Shown: positions 42,726-52,037 of the stretch, piece after piece | Layout of the letters: each line of letters begins with the position of its first letter | Position numbering within the stretch: position 1 is the stretch's first letter | DNA from: CAKSHP01 sp045636325 | GTDB lineage: Bacteria; Bacillota; Clostridia; UBA1381; UMGS1253 | NCBI GenBank assembly: GCA_045636325.1 | Contig: JAZTXH010000013.1 | Location: forward strand, 43,606 to 107,605 | Direction of reading: 5' to 3' | Length of the DNA: 64,000 nt | Translations under genes and position numbers: made by a program | The notes under the pieces: generated by a model | What the model saw: only the letters and a program-made list of their open reading frames with translations | Database searches by the model: none | Told to the model about the DNA's origin: nothing

Positions 42726-44171
42726 ATGAAACTTGAACGTATTAAAAGTATAATTCTGGTGCTACTTATTATAAGCAGTATAGCACTTTCTTCACAAATA
42801 TGGTTTAACGAAAAATTATGGCCCGACGGCTATAATTTTTTTGTTAGTTTAAAAAGCACGTCTGTAGGTCAGCTTTTTAAAAATATCGGCACAAAAAAGG
42901 CAGCAAAAGAAGCAGTTCAGGAGGATATTTTAGTTCCTTATAACTTCTTTGTTTATATGGTTAAAGACCTTGACCATGCCGGATATATGCTTACCCCAAA
43001 AGACGAGTCTTTTTCTTATGCAAAAAATTTCCTTCACACATTTATAGGCGATGCACTTTCTAGAGCAAACGCTGATAATTTCACACAGATTGAAGAATCC
43101 GAATGGCAAAGTGCACTTTGTGCAAACGGAATATATGCAGACTACGGCGCAGCGTATGTTACAAATACATTTCTTCATCTGGTAAATGTGACAAACAGTG
43201 TAGATATTTTAGAAGAAAACATTGAAAAAATGGGTCGTTTTGCCGTTGCAGAAACTGACTCAAATATAGGTCTTTATATAAATGACCTTGCAGATAATTC
43301 ATTTTATAAGATTTCTTATAACAATAATCATGATGAGCTTGAAAACATAATCAATTCCTGTGTGGACAGGCTCACTGTTGATAACAGATTTTCATTTTTT
43401 ATCGGTGCTGACCGCGACTCCCCCATTGAAGGAGCGGCAGTTTTTGCTCCATATATAATTTTAAGCGAAAATAACGTTGAGGTTGAAGCTGCGACTTCAG
43501 CAAGCAAAGATATAATAAACGAAAATATTTCAGATAATGCAACAAATCTTACTGAAATATTCTCAATTAATCCAAAAACCGCAAGGCGTTATACCGACGC
43601 AGAAGAAAGCACAGTTTATGTTCAGAATCAGGCTTCCCTTAAACTTTCACATGATGGTTATATAGAATATCAGGCAACTACTGCAGATGGAGGTCTTGCC
43701 CTTCGTGAAAATGCAAATTCGCAGACTTCGCTTGCACTTGTGTTATACCCGTTGGTATTTTTATCAGAAAAAATAAATTCGCAAGTTTCAGGCAATTCGA
43801 ATATATCAGTATATGTAAGCTCAGTAACCGAAAAAGCAAATAAATACACCGTTACACTTGACTACAGTTTTAATGGCCTTCACTATACTGAAAAGTCCGC
43901 CGGCGATACACATAACAGTATTACTGCGGAAATAGAGGGCGGATTTTTAAAGAGCTATAAGCAATACATTGCATCCCTTCAAACAACTGATTCTACTGTT
44001 CTTCTTCCATCAAGCTATGGCGGAATTGACGGAATTTTTTCAAAAATGTCTTTAGAAGACAGAAATCAGAAAATAAGCGATATGTTTATCGGCTATATGA
44101 AGGAATCCAACGGTCAGGTTATTCCCAAATGGTTTATTAAAACAGACGCTGATAAAATATTTTATAACTAA
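42726..44171 (+). CDS. YycH-like membrane-anchored extracytoplasmic protein
   Basis: A 481-residue protein. It has one N-terminal membrane anchor (MKLERIKSIILVLLIISSIA, then LSSQIWFNEKLWP) and a large outer domain with several NxT/S and acidic patches. The KLERIKSIILVLL start with a following W-x-x-E resembles YycH, a regulator of the WalK sensor kinase. Sequence similarity beyond the N-terminus is not something I can confirm. The WalR box upstream of its unit supports the idea. The ATG has GAGGG upstream. walR and walK are not in the window. Confidence 0.55.
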   Translation: MKLERIKSIILVLLIISSIALSSQIWFNEKLWPDGYNFFVSLKSTSVGQLFKNIGTKKAAKEAVQEDILVPYNFFVYMVKDLDHAGYMLTPKDESFSYAKNFLHTFIGDALSRANADNFTQIEESEWQSALCANGIYADYGAAYVTNTFLHLVNVTNSVDILEENIEKMGRFAVAETDSNIGLYINDLADNSFYKISYNNNHDELENIINSCVDRLTVDNRFSFFIGADRDSPIEGAAVFAPYIILSENNVEVEAATSASKDIINENISDNATNLTEIFSINPKTARRYTDAEESTVYVQNQASLKLSHDGYIEYQATTADGGLALRENANSQTSLALVLYPLVFLSEKINSQVSGNSNISVYVSSVTEKANKYTVTLDYSFNGLHYTEKSAGDTHNSITAEIEGGFLKSYKQYIASLQTTDSTVLLPSSYGGIDGIFSKMSLEDRNQKISDMFIGYMKESNGQVIPKWFIKTDADKIFYN

Positions 44172-44200
44172 GCTAAAGTTACTATAAGGAGATTGAAAAA

Positions 44201-46684
44201 ATGGCACAAAACAAAAAACCTGCAACAAAAAAGAAAGCCAAAACTGCTGATAAAGAAAAAAAATCCGATGATACCACAAAAATTGCCGTAACAGTTTTTT
44301 CACTTGTAACATCCGGTATAATTTTGGCGTTTTGCATATATTTCCCGCAAATTTGCGGTCAGATAGGCCACAGTGTTAAAGGATTTTTTCTAAGTCTTTT
44401 GGGCATCCCTTGTATTATTTTTCCGTTTATTCTTGCAGCCCTTGGCATATATCTTGCCCAAAAAAGAGACTTTCAAAAATTTATAATAAAAAGCATATTC
44501 TCATTTATTGCACTTGCTCTTTTATGCGGTTTGTTATATACTTTCGGTGCTACAGATATAAGACCGGTTTTTGATGCAGGCATACCCCATATTTATCATG
44601 GTGGATGCGGATATATTGGTCTTGCAGCAGCGTATTATATCGTTGAATGGTTTGGAAATGTAATAACCGCAATTATTTATATTGCTTTGCTTTTATGCAT
44701 GATTTCTCTGATATTCAAGGTTTCTTTCGTGCGCCTTCTCGCAGGTTTTTTTGAAAGCACAAAACAAGAAACAATAGAAATAAGAGGGCAGGAATCATAT
44801 GAAGCAGGCCAACGTGCAAGAAAAAGGGTTGAGGTTGCAAAAAATTCCGCTCTTATAACAATAAAGCAGCGCACTATTGATTTTGATGTTAATGACATAA
44901 AAGAAAAAGGAAAACAAAAGAAAAAAAGCAGTATTTCAGAAAACGGCGTGCCAATTTTTGAAGATGAATCCCTAGATGCAGACGATGCGGCATTTGATGT
45001 TACAAATGACTCAGATGAAATCATTCCCGCCACAAATATTTCTATAATGGGTAAGTCACCTGAGTCAATAGATGAAATATTAAACAAAGTTGATTTTAAA
45101 ACCGGTGAAATAATAGAAGATGATGTAGCAGAGTCAGAAATCACTCAAACAAGATATTCTGATTCTAATCCATCACCTAACGAGCAGAAAACCACCCGCG
45201 AAAAACCCCTTAACGAAGCCCAAGAAAAAGACTTGCGCCGTGCACTTGATGCCGGTGCGTTTCTAGAACCTATCCCATATAAATTCCCGAACACAAAGCT
45301 TTTGACTGCATCGCCTGCAAAAAAGAACCTTGATGTGCGCGAAGAATTAAGTGATACAGCTCACAAGCTTGTAGCAACCTTAAAAAGCTTTGGTGTAGAT
45401 GTTAAGCTTTCACAGGTAAGCCGCGGTCCGTCAGTAACGAGATTTGAGCTTCAGCCAAGCGTTGGCGTAAAGGTAAGCAAAATTACAAATCTTTCTGACG
45501 ATATCGCTCTTAATTTAGCAGCAACCGCAGTAAGAATTGAGGCGCCTATTCCCGGAAAGGCAGCAATAGGTATTGAAATACCAAACAAAGAGGTTGCAAT
45601 GGTTTCACTTCGCGAGGTTATTGAATCCGATGAATTTAAAACCGCAAAATCAAAGCTGTCTGTGGCAATGGGTGTTAATATAACTGGAAAACCCATAATA
45701 GCAGACATTGCAAAAATGCCCCATGTTTTGATTGCAGGTGCAACTGGCTCTGGTAAATCAGTTTGCATAAACTCAATTATAACAAGTATTTTATATAAAG
45801 CCGATCCCAACGAGGTTAAGCTTATCATGGTTGACCCCAAAAAGGTTGAGCTTGATGTTTATAACGGTATTCCCCATTTGTTAATTCCCGTTGTAACAGA
45901 GCCGAAAAAGGCTTCAGGCGCATTAGGCTGGGCAGTAAGCGAAATGATGAGAAGATATGACTTGTTTGCCGAAAGCGGTGTTCGTAATCTGGAAGGTTAT
46001 AATGCAGCAATGGAGCTTGAGGGTGAGCAAAAGCTTCCCCAGATAGTTATTATAGTAGACGAGCTTTCTGACCTTATGATGGTTGCACCAAAAGAAATTG
46101 AAGACTCTATCTGCCGCCTCGCTCAGATGGCGCGTGCTGCAGGTATGCATCTTATTATTGCAACGCAGAGACCTTCTGTAAACGTTATTACCGGTACAAT
46201 TAAGGCAAATATTCCTTCAAGAATTGCCTTTGCAGTCTCAAGCCAGATAGACAGCCGTACAATTCTTGACAGCATGGGCGCCGAAAAGCTTTTAGGAAAA
46301 GGTGATATGCTGTTTATGCCAATGGGCGCATCAAAGCCCACAAGACTTCAGGGTGCCTTTGTTTCCGATAAAGAGGTTGAAGCTGTTGTTGATTTTGTAA
46401 AAGGTAATTCCGAAGTTCGTTACGATGAAGATATAACCGAAAAAATCAATTCTGAAACAGAAGTTGAAACAGATTTTGAAGATGGCGATGAGCTTTTACC
46501 AAAGGCAATTGAAATTGCAATTGCCTCAGGAAGTATTTCCACATCTATGGTTCAGCGCCGCCTTGGTGTTGGCTATGCCCGTGCCGGGAGAATCATTGAC
46601 CAGATGGAGCAGCGCGGCATAATAAGCGGAGCTGACGGCTCAAAACCGAGAAATGTTTTGGTTACGGCAGATGACTTAAAATAA
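44201..46684 (+). CDS. ftsK: FtsK/SpoIIIE DNA translocase
   Basis: An 827-residue septal DNA pump. Four N-terminal membrane segments lie at about residues 26-180, followed by an acidic linker (180-350). The motor domain has Walker A GATGSGKSV and Walker B IVIIVDELSDLMM. The C-terminal gamma winged helix, with SISTSMVQRRLGVGYARAGR, reads polarity sequences. In a spore former it may serve as SpoIIIE. The ATG has AAGGAGA upstream. It lies 30 bases after the YycH-like gene, so possibly in the same transcript. Confidence 0.96.
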   Translation: MAQNKKPATKKKAKTADKEKKSDDTTKIAVTVFSLVTSGIILAFCIYFPQICGQIGHSVKGFFLSLLGIPCIIFPFILAALGIYLAQKRDFQKFIIKSIFSFIALALLCGLLYTFGATDIRPVFDAGIPHIYHGGCGYIGLAAAYYIVEWFGNVITAIIYIALLLCMISLIFKVSFVRLLAGFFESTKQETIEIRGQESYEAGQRARKRVEVAKNSALITIKQRTIDFDVNDIKEKGKQKKKSSISENGVPIFEDESLDADDAAFDVTNDSDEIIPATNISIMGKSPESIDEILNKVDFKTGEIIEDDVAESEITQTRYSDSNPSPNEQKTTREKPLNEAQEKDLRRALDAGAFLEPIPYKFPNTKLLTASPAKKNLDVREELSDTAHKLVATLKSFGVDVKLSQVSRGPSVTRFELQPSVGVKVSKITNLSDDIALNLAATAVRIEAPIPGKAAIGIEIPNKEVAMVSLREVIESDEFKTAKSKLSVAMGVNITGKPIIADIAKMPHVLIAGATGSGKSVCINSIITSILYKADPNEVKLIMVDPKKVELDVYNGIPHLLIPVVTEPKKASGALGWAVSEMMRRYDLFAESGVRNLEGYNAAMELEGEQKLPQIVIIVDELSDLMMVAPKEIEDSICRLAQMARAAGMHLIIATQRPSVNVITGTIKANIPSRIAFAVSSQIDSRTILDSMGAEKLLGKGDMLFMPMGASKPTRLQGAFVSDKEVEAVVDFVKGNSEVRYDEDITEKINSETEVETDFEDGDELLPKAIEIAIASGSISTSMVQRRLGVGYARAGRIIDQMEQRGIISGADGSKPRNVLVTADDLK

Positions 46685-46726
46685 TTTTTAAAGTCCGCAA
46701 TAAACTGATAAAAAATATTCAAACTC

Positions 46727-46755
46727 TTGATTTTGCAATAAATATATAATATAAT
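46727..46755 (+). promoter_or_regulatory. SigA promoter of the GH88 gene
   Basis: TTGATT (46727-46732), 17-base spacer, TATAAT (46750-46755), about 53 bases before the start. Confidence 0.75.
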
Positions 46756-46807
46756 GTTGTTGTAAAAGTTTTGTGTAATTATAAAAGTTACAAGGAGGAT
46801 TATAAAA

Positions 46808-47932
46808 ATGAGAAGTTTATTAGAAGAAAATAAAGCCTGGTTTGATGAGGTTTGGGAAAAACTTGATAAAAAATTAAATATTGTTGCAAAAAAATCTTTT
46901 GACAAAATTCCTTATACAACAAAAAACGGCGAACATGACAGTAAGGTTGAAGGAACTGCCATCAACTGGTGGACAAACGGTTTTTGGCCGGGTCTTATGT
47001 GGGTAATGTATGCAGGTACAAACAAAGATATTTATAAAGATACTGCTATAAATGCAGAAAAAATTCTTGATGGTGCTTTTAAAAATTATGACCAGCTTCA
47101 TCATGACGTTGGCTTTATGTGGCACATCAGTGCAGGTACCCACTACAGACTTTTAGGTGACAAAGCCGCAAAAACAAGAGCAATGTATGCTGCCAACGTC
47201 CTTGCAGGCAGATATAACTTAAAGGGCGGATTTATCAGAGCTTGGAACGGCAATCAGATTGGCTGGACAATTATTGACTGTATGATGAACATTCCGCTTC
47301 TTTACTGGGCATCAAAAGAAACTAATGACCCCAGATTTGAACACATTGCAAAATCTCATGCTGACATGGCAATCCGTGACCATATCCGTGATGACGGCAG
47401 TGTTGTACATATCGTAAACCATGATATAGATACCGGCGATGTTGTTGAAACATTTGGAGGTCAGGGCTATGGTGTTGGTTCCTCCTGGTCAAGAGGTCAG
47501 GCATGGGCTATTTATGGCTTTGCATTAAGCTATCTTCACACACACGACATTAAGTATCTTGATGTTGCTAAAAAAGTTGCTCACTACTTTATCGCTGCTT
47601 GTTGTGACGATTTCCTTCCCAAGTGTGACTTCAGGAGTCCTGAAGAACCCATAATTTACGATACAACAGCAGGCGCTATCACAGCTTGCGGTCTTATCGA
47701 GATTTCAAAACACGTTCCTGAAAATGAAAAGGGAATGTATTTGAATGCAGCTGTTAAAATGCTTAAAGCGATGGAAGAAAAGTTCTGCAACTGGTCAGAA
47801 GATGAAGATTCCATAGTTCAGTACGGTACAGAGCGTTACACCGGTGGCATCCATATTCCGATTATTTACGGTGACTATTACTTTGCAGAAGCAATTTACA
47901 TGCTTCGTGGCGGCGAGGTTAAATTCTGGTAA
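46808..47932 (+). CDS. Glycoside hydrolase family 88, unsaturated glucuronyl hydrolase
   Basis: A 374-residue alpha/alpha-barrel enzyme that removes unsaturated uronic acids from lyase-generated oligosaccharides. HHDVGFMW (Asp100) and WTIIDCMMN (Asp157) place two acidic residues about 57 apart, as in the catalytic pair of GH88. SSWSRGQAWAIYGFALSY is the family's most typical segment. There is no signal peptide, so it acts in the cytoplasm on imported disaccharides. GH105 is the alternative but fits less well. No lyase or transporter is adjacent. The ATG has CAAGGAGG upstream. It stands alone before rnpB. Confidence 0.9.
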   Translation: MRSLLEENKAWFDEVWEKLDKKLNIVAKKSFDKIPYTTKNGEHDSKVEGTAINWWTNGFWPGLMWVMYAGTNKDIYKDTAINAEKILDGAFKNYDQLHHDVGFMWHISAGTHYRLLGDKAAKTRAMYAANVLAGRYNLKGGFIRAWNGNQIGWTIIDCMMNIPLLYWASKETNDPRFEHIAKSHADMAIRDHIRDDGSVVHIVNHDIDTGDVVETFGGQGYGVGSSWSRGQAWAIYGFALSYLHTHDIKYLDVAKKVAHYFIAACCDDFLPKCDFRSPEEPIIYDTTAGAITACGLIEISKHVPENEKGMYLNAAVKMLKAMEEKFCNWSEDEDSIVQYGTERYTGGIHIPIIYGDYYFAEAIYMLRGGEVKFW

Positions 47933-47956
47933 GGTGTATATAAAATTTAATATAAT

Positions 47957-48311
47957 ATGAGTAAGCCGGATGATTGCGGGCGCAGTGCAGCGATGCCGCG
48001 TCTGAGGAAAGTCCGGGCTTCACAGGGCAAGAGTGCCGGATAACGTCCGGCGAAGGCGACTTCAGGGAAAGTGCAACAGAAAGCAAACCGCCTGTTTTCT
48101 CATAAAACAGGTAAGGGTGAAACGGTGAGGTAAGAGCTCACCGGCGGGCAGGAGACTGTTCGGCCATGTAAACCCCACTCGAAGCAACACCACATAAGAG
48201 GAAATTAAGTCGGCCCGGCGCTTCCTCGGGTAGGTGGCTTAAGATATGCGGCAACGCATATATCAGATAGATAATCATCCAAGACAGAACCCGGCTTATA
48301 GGCTTGCTCAT
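47957..48311 (+). ncRNA. rnpB: RNase P RNA, bacterial class A
   Basis: The closing helix P1 pairs ATGAGTAAGCC (47957-47967) with GGCTTGCTCAT (48301-48311). The universal core is present: GAGGAAAGTCCGGGC near 48002, AGGGTGAAACGGTGA near 48113, CCCACTCGAAGCAACACC near 48174 and ACAGAACCCGGCTTA near 48286 for P4 pairing. This is the ribozyme that cuts tRNA 5' leaders. A TATAAT lies directly at 47951-47956, so the exact 5' end may be a few bases inside. A strong terminator follows. Confidence 0.97.
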
Positions 48312-48325
48312 TTATAAAAATCTAT

Positions 48326-48363
48326 AAGGCGTGAATTTAAAAAATAAAATTCACGCCTTTTTT
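48326..48363 (+). terminator. Terminator of rnpB
   Basis: AAGGCGTGAATTT (48326-48338) pairs with AATTCACGCCTT (48348-48359), followed by a T run. Confidence 0.9.
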
Positions 48364-48387
48364 ACATTCTGTTTTACAAAACTTTTT

Positions 48388-49032
48388 CTATACATTAGCC
48401 GGCAAATTAGTTATAACACCTTCCAAAAATTCATCATAACCATAGAGAACAATTTCAGGCTTCGTGGCACAATCACTATATTCAACCACAGAAACCGATG
48501 CATTTGGCACCCATCGTATATTTTGCATATCCGAAATATCACTGCCTTTCCATATACATAAAAGCGAACGTATGGGAGTCCCGTGACTCACTATCATAAT
48601 GGTTTTCCCTTCATTTTCCGCTAAAATCCGGTCTACCTCTTTTTCAACCCTTTCTTTAAGCTTCTTTACGCTTTCACCACCATCACAAACAGCATTTCCT
48701 ATATCGTTTCGCCACACAGAATATGTATCTGGATATTTCTCTTGTATAAAATCAAAGCATTTTCCTTCCCACTCCCCTGCATATATCTCACGCAGACTTT
48801 TGCTTGTTTTAATTTTTATGCCATTGCTTTCCGCTGTAGGAAGAGCTGTATCATAAGCGCGCTTTAAGTCACTTGAATAAATTTTATCTATCTTATAGTC
48901 TTCAAGATATTTTTTCACAAGCTCTGCCTGTTTCTTACCGATTTCACTCAGACCCATATCAAGCTGACCGGTAAAAACTTTTTGCTTATTGGTTTTACTT
49001 TCGCCATGGCGCACAATAATCAATCGTGTCAC
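48388..49032 (-). CDS. Histidine phosphatase superfamily protein
   Basis: A 214-residue phosphoglycerate-mutase-fold protein. LIIVRHGES carries the phosphorylated histidine, DMGLSEIGKKQAELV the usual next segment, SSDLKRAYDTA an arginine, and VSHGTPIRSLL the second histidine. It may be a phosphatase of a small sugar phosphate or of a cobalamin precursor; genuine mutase activity is less likely from its length and loops. The start is GTG at 49032, with GGGGA upstream. It lies 78 bases downstream of secA. Confidence 0.88.
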   Translation of the reverse strand: MTRLIIVRHGESKTNKQKVFTGQLDMGLSEIGKKQAELVKKYLEDYKIDKIYSSDLKRAYDTALPTAESNGIKIKTSKSLREIYAGEWEGKCFDFIQEKYPDTYSVWRNDIGNAVCDGGESVKKLKERVEKEVDRILAENEGKTIMIVSHGTPIRSLLCIWKGSDISDMQNIRWVPNASVSVVEYSDCATKPEIVLYGYDEFLEGVITNLPANV

Positions 49033-49056
49033 TGCTTTTCATCCCCTTACAATAAC

Positions 49057-49087
49057 AATTTACCCTTGTTTAAAACAAGGGTAAATT
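49057..49087 (-). terminator. Inverted repeat after secA, possible terminator
   Basis: AATTTACCCTTGTTT (49057-49071) pairs with its full complement AAACAAGGGTAAATT up to 49087. The following minus-strand sequence, GTTATTG, is a poor T run, so termination may be partial. Confidence 0.55.
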
Positions 49088-49110
49088 ACAATTATTCTTT
49101 ATTTTATATA

Positions 49111-51846
49111 TTATTCTTCATTCAAACCGCAACATTTTTTATATTTTTTTCCGCTTCCACAGGGGCAGGGGTCATTTCTGCCAATCTTGTCTTTTTTAAC
49201 AACGGGAGCTTTTTTTATACTGTCATCGTTGCCACCGCTCGCAGTGGTAGGGTTTGCAACCTGTTCACGCTCAAGAGAATTTTCAGCTCTTTTTGCGCCA
49301 AAGAAGAATTTTACCGTATCTTCATCAATATTATCAAGCATTTCATCATACATTTCAGAGCCTACGATACGATATTCAATAATCGGGTCGCGCTGTGCAT
49401 ATGCATTAAGACCTATACCATTTTTAAGCTGATCCATATCGTCTATATGGTCCATCCATTTTGTATCGACAACTTTTAAAAGAATAACCCTTTCAAGCTC
49501 TTTTAAATCATCTCCAAATACTTCCTCCTGACGCTTAAGTGCTTCGTCTGCAAAGTTCATAAGTTTTTCTTTAAGCATCGCTTGGTCCATATAATCAATG
49601 ATTTCATCTGCATAGTCAAAGCTGTTTTCAGGTGCGCCGAAAAAGCTTGTGGCAAAAGCGGAAAGCCCCGCAAAATCCCATTCTTCAACAGGTTTATCTT
49701 CAGTATATCTTAAAACTGCATTATCAATAACTTTGTCAATTTTTCTCAAGAACGGCTCGTGTATATCCTCGCCATTAAGCACCATCTGACGCTGTGAATA
49801 AATGCGTTTTCTCTGCTCATTCATAACTTCGTCAAACTGAAGCACGTGTTTTCTGGCATCAAAATTATTGCCTTCAACTTTTCTTTGAGCATTTTCAATA
49901 GCATTTGAAAGAATTTTTGCTTCTATTGCTTCATCTTCAGCAAGGCCTAATCTGTCTACCATGCCTGCAATTCGCTCCGAACCAAAAAGTCGCATAAGGT
50001 CATCTTCAAGTGATAAGAAAAATCTTGATTTACCTGGGTCTCCCTGACGGCCCGCACGACCGCGAAGCTGATTATCAATGCGGCGTGATTCGTGACGCTC
50101 TGTACCAATAATAAACAAACCGCCCGCATCAATTACCTTTTGTGTTTCTTCTTTTAGCTTTTCTTTATATTTACTGTTAAGCTCTTTAAATGTTTCTCTT
50201 GCATTTAATACTTCTTCGTCAGATGTATCACCAAATGCAGTAGACTCTGCAATAAGCTCATCTGCAATACCCATACGGCGCATTTCATTTTTCGCCATAA
50301 ATTCAGCATTACCGCCAAGAATAATGTCCGTACCACGGCCTGCCATATTTGTTGCAATTGTCACAGCACCGAATTTACCTGCCTGAGCAACTATTTCTGC
50401 TTCTTTCTCGTGATATTTTGCATTCAGCACCTCATGTTTTATTCCTTTTCGTTTAAGCACTGCGGAAAGTTCTTCTGACTTTTCAATAGAAACTGTGCCA
50501 ACCAACACCGGCTGACCTTTTTTATGGCACTCTTCAATCTGGTCTGTTACCGCCATCAGCTTACCCTTTTGTGTTTTATACACAGAATCGGACATATCTT
50601 GTCTTTGAAGAACTTTATTTGTAGGAACCACAACAACATCCAGATTGTAAATCTTTTGGAATTCCTCTTCCTCTGTCTGAGCTGTACCTGTCATGCCCGA
50701 AAGCTTTGAATAAAGCCTGAAAAAGTTCTGGAAAGTAATTGTTGCAAGAGTTTTGCTTTCACGCTCAACCTTAACTTTTTCCTTAGCTTCTATCGCTTGA
50801 TGCAATCCGTCAGAATATCTTCTTCCTGGCATAAGACGTCCTGTAAATTCATCAACTATAATAACTGCGCCATCTTTTACAACATACTCTCTGTCTCTTT
50901 TCATAACACCATGCGCTCTTATAGCCTGATTTACATGGTGACTGATAAGCATATTTGAAGGGTCAGACAAATTTTCAATTCCAAAAAATTCTTCTGCTCT
51001 TTTTACTCCCTTAGGTGTAAGAGTAACATTTTTTGCCTTTTCATTTACAATATAATCTGCATCAACATCTTCATCGAGCTGTTTATCGTCTGTTTCTTTA
51101 ACATATTTCGCACGCATACTCTGTGCAAGATTGTTTGCAATCTGATAAAGCTGTGTGGATTTTCCGCTTGCACCTGAAATAATAAGAGGTGTTCTTGCTT
51201 CATCAATTAAAATAGAATCAACCTCATCTATAATTGCATAATTCTGCCCGCGCTGAACACACTGCTCTTTATATATAACCATGTTATCACGAAGATAGTC
51301 AAAACCAAGCTCGTTATTTGTAGCATAGGTAATATCCGCATTGTACGCCGCCTGTCTTTCTTGCTGACTTAAATCGTGAATAATAAGACCCACGCTAAGG
51401 CCTAAAAATCTATAAACCTTACCCATCCATTCACTGTCACGCTTTGCAAGGTAATCATTAACTGTTACAATATGAACACCCTTACCCGCAAGAGCATTTA
51501 AATATGCCGGTAGTGTAGACACAAGGGTTTTTCCTTCACCAGTTTTCATCTCTGCAATTCGACCCTGATGAAGAATAATTCCACCAACAATCTGAACAAA
51601 AAAGTGTTTCATACCAAGAACACGCCACGCAGCCTCACGCACAACAGCAAAAGCCTCCGGCAAAATATCATCAAGTGTTTCGCCTTTCGCCAGCCTTTCT
51701 TTAAATTCTTTTGTTTTACATTTAAGTTCATCGTCAGACAGCGCCTCCATTGCACCGTCATAACTTTCAACTTTTTTTGCAACAGGTATTATTCTTTTAA
51801 GCTCCCTGTCGGAGTAAGTACCAAATATTTTTTCTATAAGTCCCAT
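49111..51846 (-). CDS. secA: SecA, preprotein translocase ATPase
   Basis: A 911-residue motor of protein export. MKTGEGKTLVSTLPAYL is Walker A; IIDEVDSILIDEARTPLI follows, and RRIDNQLRGRAGRQGDPG is motif VI. The C-terminal zinc-binding SEC-C tail is CPCGSGKKYKKCCG. Length and domains are complete. The frame opens at 51891, but a TATAAT at 51890-51895 (minus strand) overlaps that point, so the ATG at 51846 (MGLIEKIFG) is chosen. prfB, a frequent neighbour, is not seen. A single secA is visible. Confidence 0.97.
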   Translation of the reverse strand: MGLIEKIFGTYSDRELKRIIPVAKKVESYDGAMEALSDDELKCKTKEFKERLAKGETLDDILPEAFAVVREAAWRVLGMKHFFVQIVGGIILHQGRIAEMKTGEGKTLVSTLPAYLNALAGKGVHIVTVNDYLAKRDSEWMGKVYRFLGLSVGLIIHDLSQQERQAAYNADITYATNNELGFDYLRDNMVIYKEQCVQRGQNYAIIDEVDSILIDEARTPLIISGASGKSTQLYQIANNLAQSMRAKYVKETDDKQLDEDVDADYIVNEKAKNVTLTPKGVKRAEEFFGIENLSDPSNMLISHHVNQAIRAHGVMKRDREYVVKDGAVIIVDEFTGRLMPGRRYSDGLHQAIEAKEKVKVERESKTLATITFQNFFRLYSKLSGMTGTAQTEEEEFQKIYNLDVVVVPTNKVLQRQDMSDSVYKTQKGKLMAVTDQIEECHKKGQPVLVGTVSIEKSEELSAVLKRKGIKHEVLNAKYHEKEAEIVAQAGKFGAVTIATNMAGRGTDIILGGNAEFMAKNEMRRMGIADELIAESTAFGDTSDEEVLNARETFKELNSKYKEKLKEETQKVIDAGGLFIIGTERHESRRIDNQLRGRAGRQGDPGKSRFFLSLEDDLMRLFGSERIAGMVDRLGLAEDEAIEAKILSNAIENAQRKVEGNNFDARKHVLQFDEVMNEQRKRIYSQRQMVLNGEDIHEPFLRKIDKVIDNAVLRYTEDKPVEEWDFAGLSAFATSFFGAPENSFDYADEIIDYMDQAMLKEKLMNFADEALKRQEEVFGDDLKELERVILLKVVDTKWMDHIDDMDQLKNGIGLNAYAQRDPIIEYRIVGSEMYDEMLDNIDEDTVKFFFGAKRAENSLEREQVANPTTASGGNDDSIKKAPVVKKDKIGRNDPCPCGSGKKYKKCCGLNEE

Positions 51847-51978
51847 AATACTCTCAATGCCTTTCTGCAATAATATACTTATCATATCCATTATACCACT
51901 TATTCGAAAGGAATACTATAGTTTTTTTAATTTTTAACAAAAATTTATTATTCAGGTCCCATAACAGTTATCAAAACA

Positions 51979-52021
51979 AAAAAGGAGTTGCGCTCTTAAT
52001 CACGAGTGTAACTCCCTTTTA
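51979..52021 (-). terminator. Terminator of the SLH protein gene
   Basis: On the minus strand GGGAGTTACACTCG pairs (with a few G-U pairs) with GAGCGCAACTCC, followed by a TTTTTTG run. It is 17 bases past the SLH gene stop. Confidence 0.85.
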
Positions 52022-52037
52022 TTCTTATAAGGATAGA